Shown here: piece after piece, positions 58,230 through 64,000 of the stretch
Layout of the letters: every line of letters starts with the position of its first letter
Numbering within the stretch: the stretch's first letter is position 1
NCBI RefSeq assembly: GCF_001945395.1
Contig: NZ_MSXV01000050.1
Span: 39,942-103,941, forward strand
Length of the DNA stretch: 64,000 nt
DNA from: Pseudomonas sp. PA15(2017)
GTDB taxonomy: Bacteria; Pseudomonadota; Gammaproteobacteria; Pseudomonadales; Pseudomonadaceae
Direction of reading: 5' to 3'
The notes under the pieces: model-generated
Told to the model about the DNA's origin: nothing
Database searches by the model: none
The model's input: only the letters and a program-made list of their open reading frames with translations
Translations under genes and position numbers: made by a program

Positions 58230-58308
58230 ATACTGGGAGGGAGGGGGATTATTCTATAGAGGGGTAATTTCCGCAGAAGTGCCCGTCCACCCGACACAAG
58301 GTAATCTT

Positions 58309-58866
58309 ATGGCCCTCCCTACCCTGATCATCATCGACATGCAGCGCGGCATGCTCGAACCGGCAGCAGGCGCACGCAACAACTCCGATGCCCCGGCGCG
58401 CATCGCCGAACTGCTCCAGGCATGGAGATTGGCAGGCGCACCGGTGGTGCATGTGCGTCACATCTCCCGTTCGCCAGGCTCGCCGTTCGCACCGGGTCAG
58501 CCAGGTGCGGAATTCCAGCCAGCGCTGCAGCCGCTGCCCCAGGAACATGTGGTCGAGAAGAACGTGCCGGATGCATTCATCAACTCGGCACTGGAACGCT
58601 GGCTGCGGGTGCGCGGCCTGGATTCACTGGTGATCGTCGGCGTCAGCACCAACAATTCCGTGGAAGCAACAGCGCGCACGGCCGGCAATCTGGGCTTCAC
58701 CACCCATGTGATCGCCGATGGCTGCTTCACTTTCGCCAAGACCGACTACCACGGGGTGCTACGTAGCGCCGAGGACGTGCACGCCATGGCGCTGGCCAAT
58801 CTGCAGGATGAGTACGCGCAGGTAATAGAAAGCCAGGCAGCGCTAGCACTACTCAAGCAACTATAA
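58309..58866 (+). CDS. Isochorismatase-like (cysteine hydrolase family) protein
   Basis: 185 aa from the ATG at 58309 (AAGGT upstream). The family triad is Asp10 (IIDMQRG), Lys84 (VEKNVPDAF) and normally a Cys in G-x-x-T-x-x-C-V; here that position is Ser117 (GVSTNNSVEATAR). Amidase members need the Cys, while isochorismate-cleaving members do not, so the substrate class is open. No siderophore or phenazine genes are adjacent. Its TAA stop abuts repeat copy B. Confidence 0.85.
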   Translation: MALPTLIIIDMQRGMLEPAAGARNNSDAPARIAELLQAWRLAGAPVVHVRHISRSPGSPFAPGQPGAEFQPALQPLPQEHVVEKNVPDAFINSALERWLRVRGLDSLVIVGVSTNNSVEATARTAGNLGFTTHVIADGCFTFAKTDYHGVLRSAEDVHAMALANLQDEYAQVIESQAALALLKQL

Positions 58867-59098
58867 GAACCTGTTCACGATCTTTATGGGCCTGAAGCGA
58901 CAGGTGCAAGGCAGAAGCGGCCATTGTTGCTTTACCTGTGGGAACGGGCGGGGACGCCCAGTCCATGTCCGTGATTTTTTCGCGGGCATGGCCCGCTCCC
59001 ACAGATAATCACCGGTTCACCCTATAGGAGCGACTGGCCGCTACTGCAACTTTGTTGCCCAAATCAGCGAACCTGGACTGAGAGATCATGAACAGGCT
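58866..59098. repeat. Composite repeat element, copy B
   Basis: About 233 bp. The left end AGAACCTGTTCACGATCTTT follows the TA of the hydrolase stop codon. The right end inverted is AGCCTGTTCATGATCTCTC, again next to TA (59099-59100). A REP-like palindrome lies inside (TGTGGGAACGGGCGGGGACG ... GCCCGCTCCCACAG). It is homologous, in opposite orientation, to copies A and C. Confidence 0.7.
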
Positions 59099-59148
59099 TA
59101 GAGAAAGGGTTGAGGTGGCCATGGACGGCCACCTCGACAGGTGGCGGA

Positions 59149-60426
59149 TCAGAACCGCGGTTTGAGCGCCTGCCAGCTTGGGTCGTACTTCTGCATCTGG
59201 GTCACGTCGTTGCGCGAGCGGATGCCGCAGGTCAGGTACTGGTCGTTGAGCTTGGCCAACTGATCGTAGTCCAGCTCGACGCCCAGGCCCGGCGCGCGGG
59301 TCAGCGCCACGCAGCCATCGACGATGGGCAGCTTGCCGCCCTTGATCACTTCCTCATTCGGTTCCTGCCACGGATAGTGGGTGTCGCAGGCGTAGGACAG
59401 GTTCGGCACCGCCGCCGCCACATGGGTCATGGCCATCAGGCTGATGCCCAGGTGCGAGTTGGAGTGCATCGACACGCCCAGGCCGAAGGTGTCGCACATG
59501 CGCGCCAGGATCTGCGTGTCGCGCAGGCCGCCCCAGTAATGGTGGTCGGCCAGCACGATCTGCACGCTGTTCAGCGCCACGCTGCGGCGGAACTCGTCGA
59601 AGTCGGTGACCACCATATTGGTCGCCAGGGGAATGCCAGTGCGTTTGTGTACATCGGCCATGCCCTCCAGCCCCGGGCATGGATCTTCGTAGTATTCCAG
59701 ATCATCACCCATCAGCTCGGCCATGCGCAGCGAGGTTTCCACCGACCAGTTGCCATTCGGGTCGATACGCAGTGGCGCTTCCGGAAAGGCCTGGCGCAGC
59801 GCCTTGATGCACGCCACCTCATGCTCGGGGCCGAGCAAGGTACCGGCCTTGAGCTTGATGCTCTTGAAGCCGTGCTCCTCGATCATGGTGCGCGCCTGGG
59901 CGACGATCTGCTCGGGGCTGATGCCCTCGCCCCAGCGGTCAGGTTTGTAGGGCGAGCCCACGTGCTCGGCGTACTTGAGAAACAGGTAGGCGCTGAACGG
60001 TACGCGATCACGCACCGCGCCGCCGAGCAGATCCACCAGCGGCATGCCCAGGGAACGCGCCTGCAGATCGAGAAAGGCCACCTCGAAAGCCGAATAGGCG
60101 TTGGCCACCTGTTTGCTGGGGTGCGAGCCCGGCGCCAGTTCGGCGCCCGCGGTGCCCGGTTTGAGCGCGGCCACGGTCTTCACCACCCGAGCGCGCAAGC
60201 CGTTCAGGTCGAAGGGGTCGAGACCGACCAGCGAATCCTGCATGGCCTGCAACACGCTGAGCACCGGCGCATCGCCATAGCTCTCGCCCAGGCCAATGAA
60301 ACCGTTGTCGCTTTCCACTTCGATGATCGAACGCAGTGCGTAGGGTTCGTGGATGCCGCTGGCGTTGAGTAGCGGTGCGTCACGAAACGCAATCGGCGTC
60401 ACGCGTACCTGTTTGATCCTCATCAT
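59149..60426 (-). CDS. gudD: Glucarate dehydratase family enzyme (enolase superfamily)
   Basis: 425 aa. Enolase-superfamily residues are visible: Lys191-x-Lys193 (SIKLKAG), metal ligands Asp222 (RIDPNGN) and Glu247 (YYEDP), and a His in MHSNSHLG. This fits the glucarate dehydratase subgroup, which turns D-glucarate into 5-keto-4-deoxyglucarate. The length is slightly under that of E. coli GudD (446). A downstream-strand MFS transporter and LysR regulator complete a sugar-acid catabolic unit. An alternative sugar-acid substrate is possible. Confidence 0.84.
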   Translation of the reverse strand: MMRIKQVRVTPIAFRDAPLLNASGIHEPYALRSIIEVESDNGFIGLGESYGDAPVLSVLQAMQDSLVGLDPFDLNGLRARVVKTVAALKPGTAGAELAPGSHPSKQVANAYSAFEVAFLDLQARSLGMPLVDLLGGAVRDRVPFSAYLFLKYAEHVGSPYKPDRWGEGISPEQIVAQARTMIEEHGFKSIKLKAGTLLGPEHEVACIKALRQAFPEAPLRIDPNGNWSVETSLRMAELMGDDLEYYEDPCPGLEGMADVHKRTGIPLATNMVVTDFDEFRRSVALNSVQIVLADHHYWGGLRDTQILARMCDTFGLGVSMHSNSHLGISLMAMTHVAAAVPNLSYACDTHYPWQEPNEEVIKGGKLPIVDGCVALTRAPGLGVELDYDQLAKLNDQYLTCGIRSRNDVTQMQKYDPSWQALKPRF

Positions 60427-60480
60427 TCAAATTCCTTGTGCTGGAAGTGGCGGCGCAGGCCTGGCCAGCGCCGGTGCATG

Positions 60481-61893
60481 TCAGGCGGGCGTTACGGCGG
60501 GCTTGGGGCTCACGCCATTGCCGTTGCCCTTGGCGCCCTTGCTGGTCTTGGTCATGAACACCAGGATGCCGGCGACCAGCGAGACCACCGCTAGGCCGAT
60601 CAGCCCGCCCTCGATGGAGCCGGTGTGCTGCTCGAGATAACCGAAGGTGGCCGGCGCCACGAAACCGCCCAGGCTGCCTACCGAGTTGATCAGGGCGATC
60701 ACCGCCGCAGCGATGCGCGCATCCAGATAGGCCTGGGGAATCGGCCAGAACAGCGAGGACGCCGCCTTGAAGCCGATCGCCGCGAAGCAGATGGCGATAA
60801 AGGAGAACACCGGCCCGCCGGTGGTGGACATGAACAGCCCGAACGCCGCGATGATGAACGCCGCCGAGGCCCAGGCCTGCTGCCACTTGTAACGCGAGGC
60901 CAGGGCGGCGAAGGCATACATGGCAGCGACCGAGATGATCCAGGGAATGGAGTTGAACAGGCCGACCTCGAAGTCGCCCAGCCCGCCCATGGAGCGGATG
61001 ATGCTCGGCAGCCAGAAGGTACAACCATAGATGGTCAGGGAGATGGAGAAGTACAGGAAGCAGAACAGCATGATCTGCGGGTCACGCAGCAGCTTGAACA
61101 CCGAGTGCTTGACCGCACCGGTCTCCCCCGCCGCCAGTTGACGCTGACGCTGCTCTTCGTCGATGCAATCGGTCAGCGCCTGGCTCTCCTCACGGGTCAG
61201 CCACTTGGCGTCCTTGGGCAGCGAGTCCAGCCAGAACCACACGAAGCCGCACAGCAGCACCGAGAACATGCCCTCGATGAAGAACATCCACTGCCAGCCC
61301 TTCATGCCCAGGCCGTCGATCTGCAGCAGTGCCCCGGACAGCGGCCCGGAGATGATCGAAGCGATCGCCGAGCCACTCAGGAAGATGGCCATGGCCTTGC
61401 CGCGTTCACCGGCCGGCAACCACTTGGTGAAGTAGTACACCACGCCCGGGAAGAACCCGGCCTCGGCGACGCCGAGCAAAAAGCGCAGGATGTAGAACCA
61501 GGTTTCGTTGGGCACGAAGGCCATCGCAGTGGCGACGATGCCCCAGGTGAACATGATGCGAGTCAGCCATACCTTGGCGCCGTAGCGCTGCAGCAGCATG
61601 TTCGAGGGCACTTCGAATAGCGCGTAGCCGATGAAGAACAGGCCAGCGCCCAGGCCGTAGGCCGCAGCGCCGATACCCAGGTCGGTTTCCAGATGACTGC
61701 GCACGAAGCCGATGTTCACCCGGTCGATGTAGTTGACGATGAACATGACCACGAACAGCGGCAGTACGTGGCGTTTCACTTTCGAGACCGCGCGGGCGAC
61801 AACCTGCGGGTCGGCTGAACCTTGAACGTTATTCAATTGGGGCGACTCCCGATCATTGTTTTTGTGGGATGCGCCGATCATGTACGCGGGCAT
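60481..61893 (-). CDS. MFS transporter (sugar-acid / anion:cation symporter family)
   Basis: 470 aa, about 12 transmembrane helices. The N-terminal signature is NYIDRVNIGFVRSHLETDLG and LGVAEAGFFPGVVYYFTKWLP is typical of ACS-family transporters such as GudP and phthalate or tartrate carriers. It most likely brings in the substrate of the adjacent glucarate dehydratase. The start could also be the ATG at 61881. It is divergent from a LysR gene 50 bp away. Confidence 0.87.
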   Translation of the reverse strand: MPAYMIGASHKNNDRESPQLNNVQGSADPQVVARAVSKVKRHVLPLFVVMFIVNYIDRVNIGFVRSHLETDLGIGAAAYGLGAGLFFIGYALFEVPSNMLLQRYGAKVWLTRIMFTWGIVATAMAFVPNETWFYILRFLLGVAEAGFFPGVVYYFTKWLPAGERGKAMAIFLSGSAIASIISGPLSGALLQIDGLGMKGWQWMFFIEGMFSVLLCGFVWFWLDSLPKDAKWLTREESQALTDCIDEEQRQRQLAAGETGAVKHSVFKLLRDPQIMLFCFLYFSISLTIYGCTFWLPSIIRSMGGLGDFEVGLFNSIPWIISVAAMYAFAALASRYKWQQAWASAAFIIAAFGLFMSTTGGPVFSFIAICFAAIGFKAASSLFWPIPQAYLDARIAAAVIALINSVGSLGGFVAPATFGYLEQHTGSIEGGLIGLAVVSLVAGILVFMTKTSKGAKGNGNGVSPKPAVTPA

Positions 61894-61901
61894 TGATCCC
61901 G

Positions 61902-61940
61902 TCTAATCTATATTGGCATTCGATTGATACCTGGATTAGA
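61902..61940. promoter_or_regulatory. Candidate LysR operator in the divergent promoter
   Basis: TCTAATC (61902-61908) and GATTAGA (61934-61940) are perfect complements within the 50-bp gap between the MFS and LysR genes, close to both starts. It is a likely binding site for the LysR protein controlling both directions. Confidence 0.5.
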
Positions 61941-61943
61941 TCA

Positions 61944-62843
61944 ATGTTCGAACTCGCTCAACTTCGCTGCTTCACCACCGTTGCCACCGAACTCAACTTT
62001 CGGCGCGCCGCGGAGCGGTTGAACATGACCCAGCCACCCTTGAGCCGGCAAATCCAGCTGCTCGAACACAGCCTTGGCGTCGAACTGTTCACCCGCAGTA
62101 CGCGCAGCGTCGCGCTCACCGCCGCTGGCCGGGCATTCTTCATCGAAGCGCAGAACCTGCTGGAGCGCGCCCACCAGGCCGCTGCCTCGGCGCGGCGCTT
62201 CGCCGCTGGCGATATCGGTTCGGTAAGCATCAGCTTCGTGGGCAGTGCGGTGTACGAATTCCTGCCCAGGGTGATCGCCGAGGCGCGCCTCAATCAGCCT
62301 CAGGTGAAGATTTCCTTGAGCGAGATGAACACCCACCAGCAACACGAAGCGCTGCGCACCCGGCGCATCGACCTGGGCATCGTGCGCCAGCCACTGCTGC
62401 AGGCCGGCTACGAAAACGAATGCCTGGTGCGCGAACCCTTCGTGCTGGCCATTCCCCGCCAGCACCCGCTGGCCGTGGTCGGTCAGGTGGGCGTTCGGGA
62501 TCTGGATGGCGCGCCCTTCCTGATGTACTCCCACGCCGCCTACCCGCCGTTCAACGAGCTGTTGACCGGTATGTTTCGCTCGGCCGGCGTGGCCCCGGAA
62601 TACGTGCAATGGCTGGGCTCGTCGCTGACCATCCTGGCGCTGGTCAACGCCGGCATGGGCCTGGCCCTGGTGCCGCGCTGCGCCACCAATGTGGTGTTCA
62701 AGGACGTGTGCTTTCGCGAGATCGACCTCGGCGAAGGCATCCAGAGCGAGCTGCACCTGACCTGGCGCAGCAACAACGACAACCCCGCCTGCCTGATGCT
62801 GCTCGAGGCCATCCGCGCGGCCGTGGCGGCGGAGGTGCACTGA
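61944..62843 (+). CDS. LysR family transcriptional regulator
   Basis: 299 aa from MFELAQLRCFTTVATELNFR. The N-terminal winged helix-turn-helix (about 1-60) has NFRRAAERLNMTQPPLSRQI, followed by a linker helix and a substrate-binding domain of periplasmic-binding-protein type. It is divergent from the MFS/glucarate dehydratase operon and probably activates it when the sugar acid is present. Confidence 0.92.
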   Translation: MFELAQLRCFTTVATELNFRRAAERLNMTQPPLSRQIQLLEHSLGVELFTRSTRSVALTAAGRAFFIEAQNLLERAHQAAASARRFAAGDIGSVSISFVGSAVYEFLPRVIAEARLNQPQVKISLSEMNTHQQHEALRTRRIDLGIVRQPLLQAGYENECLVREPFVLAIPRQHPLAVVGQVGVRDLDGAPFLMYSHAAYPPFNELLTGMFRSAGVAPEYVQWLGSSLTILALVNAGMGLALVPRCATNVVFKDVCFREIDLGEGIQSELHLTWRSNNDNPACLMLLEAIRAAVAAEVH

Positions 62844-62960
62844 AGGTGGACATCGCCGCCACCTGCGCCCGACACGGGGAGATCCCGGTCGCTTCAAAGA
62901 TGAATACCGAAATCTCTGCCGGGTTTCGCTTCACTCCGTATAGCCATCGGACGAGGTCAC

Positions 62961-64000
62961 TTAGTGCTTGTCCATGCCCAGTTTCTTTTCCAGGTAGTGG
63001 ATGTTGATCCCACCCTGGCAGAAACCCTTGTCGCGAACCAGGTCGCGGTGCAGCGGCACGTTGGTCTTGATGCCGTCGACGACGATCTCGTCCAGGGCGT
63101 TGCGCATGCGGGCCATGGCCTCGTCGCGGGTCACGCCGTAGGTGATCAGCTTGCCGATCAGCGAGTCGTAGTTCGGCGGTACCGAGTAGCCGCTGTACAG
63201 GTGCGAGTCGACACGCACACCGAAACCGCCCGGAGCGTGGAAGTGCTTCACCTTGCCGGGGCAAGGCATGAAGTTGTCCGGGTCTTCGGCGTTGATGCGG
63301 CACTCCAGGGCGTGGCCCAGGAGCTTGATGTCTTCCTGCTTGTAGGACAGCTTGTTGCCCGCGGCGATGCTGAGCATCTCCTTGACGATGTCGATGCCGG
63401 TGACCATTTCGGTAACCGGGTGCTCGACCTGAACGCGGGTGTTCATCTCGATGAAGTAGAAACGGCCGTCTTCATAAAGGAACTCGAAGGTACCGGCACC
63501 GCGGTAGCCGATTTCGATGCAGGCATCGACGCAGCGCTTGAGCACTTCGGCGCGGGCCTTCTCGTCGATCAGCGGCGCCGGGGCTTCTTCCAGCACCTTC
63601 TGGTGACGGCGCTGCAGCGAGCAGTCGCGGTCGTACAGGTGGATGGCGTTGCCCTGGCCGTCGGACAGCACCTGGACTTCCACGTGGCGTGGGTTGCCGA
63701 GGAATTTCTCCAGGTAGACCATCGGGTTGCCGAACGCGGCACCGGCTTCGGTGCGGGTCAGCTTGGCCGACTTGATCAGGTCTTCTTCCTTCCACACCAC
63801 GCGCATGCCGCGACCACCGCCGCCGCCGGCGGCCTTGATGATCACCGGATAGCCGACTTCACGGGCGATGCGCAGGGCTTGCGCTTCGTCTTCCGGCAGC
63901 GGGCCGTCGGAGCCTGGAACCACCGGTACGCCGGCCTTGATCATGGCGTCCTTGGCGGACACCTTGTCACCCATCAGGCGGATGGTGTCGGCTTTCGGGC
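62961..64000 (-). CDS. accC: Acetyl-CoA carboxylase, biotin carboxylase subunit (3' part)
   Basis: The last 346 or so codons; the N-terminal part lies beyond the right edge. It carboxylates the biotin on AccB using ATP and bicarbonate, the first step of fatty-acid synthesis. Visible are the Gly-rich ATP loop [12 protein letters not shown], the catalytic region [17 protein letters not shown] and ECRINAEDP, ending in KKLGMDKH. The ATG near 63974 is internal, not the start. Confidence 0.95.
   Translation of the reverse strand, partial: PKADTIRLMGDKVSAKDAMIKAGVPVVPGSDGPLPEDEAQALRIAREVGYPVIIKAAGGGGGRGMRVVWKEEDLIKSAKLTRTEAGAAFGNPMVYLEKFLGNPRHVEVQVLSDGQGNAIHLYDRDCSLQRRHQKVLEEAPAPLIDEKARAEVLKRCVDACIEIGYRGAGTFEFLYEDGRFYFIEMNTRVQVEHPVTEMVTGIDIVKEMLSIAAGNKLSYKQEDIKLLGHALECRINAEDPDNFMPCPGKVKHFHAPGGFGVRVDSHLYSGYSVPPNYDSLIGKLITYGVTRDEAMARMRNALDEIVVDGIKTNVPLHRDLVRDKGFCQGGINIHYLEKKLGMDKH

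Overview
The window is a high-GC, densely coded, Gram-negative chromosome segment. Protein sequences and gene order point to Pseudomonas sensu lato. The run gdhB / MoxR-Bat operon / pepN / DUF2797 / rhomboid / metallophosphatase / nadK / DUF1853 / fadH follows the P. aeruginosa PA3068-PA3092 order as I remember it. No rRNA, tRNA or CRISPR array is visible.

Layout. 1-9.2 kb: the 5' end of gdhB, a chemoreceptor, and a tightly overlapped six-gene MoxR/DUF58/VWA ('Bat'-type) envelope operon. 9.2-11.3 kb: an AraC regulator and a LysE exporter separated by a cluster of palindromic repeats. 11.4-14.4 kb: an AT-rich accessory island that reads as a CALIN, a cluster of integron attC sites without an integrase. 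Its three cassettes all point left: a 62-aa ORF, a frameshifted HEPN-like protein and an unknown 421-aa protein. 14.7-21.7 kb: a four-gene envelope module (MMPL/RND transporter, YCF48-like beta-propeller, DUF1329, DUF1302). 22-34.7 kb: housekeeping genes (pepN, rhomboid, phosphatase, nadK, a PLP enzyme, a coiled-coil protein, fadH). 34.9-42.2 kb: an AraC regulator and a complete fpvGHJKCDEF operon (periplasmic reduction and release of iron from ferripyoverdine) behind a candidate Fur box. 42.3-50 kb: an EpsC/CysE-type acetyltransferase with a 28-aa acidic peptide, a GH13 enzyme, a cytochrome c, an Rrf2 regulator divergent from a thioredoxin-reductase-like flavoprotein, and a second chemoreceptor. 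50-57.4 kb: pgm, a translationally coupled Fic/HAD pair, and pstSCAB with a Pho box. 57.7-64 kb: a DUF3509-like protein, an isochorismatase-like hydrolase, a glucarate dehydratase/MFS/LysR catabolic unit, and the 3' part of accC.

The most unusual features are the CALIN, a set of TA-flanked palindromic elements of which five have one end exactly in a stop codon, three copies of a composite REP-containing element, a Fic protein whose catalytic His is Gln and which overlaps a HAD phosphatase, and an fpv operon with no pyoverdine genes in view. Calls rest on reading the sequence and on recalled family knowledge; no searches were run.
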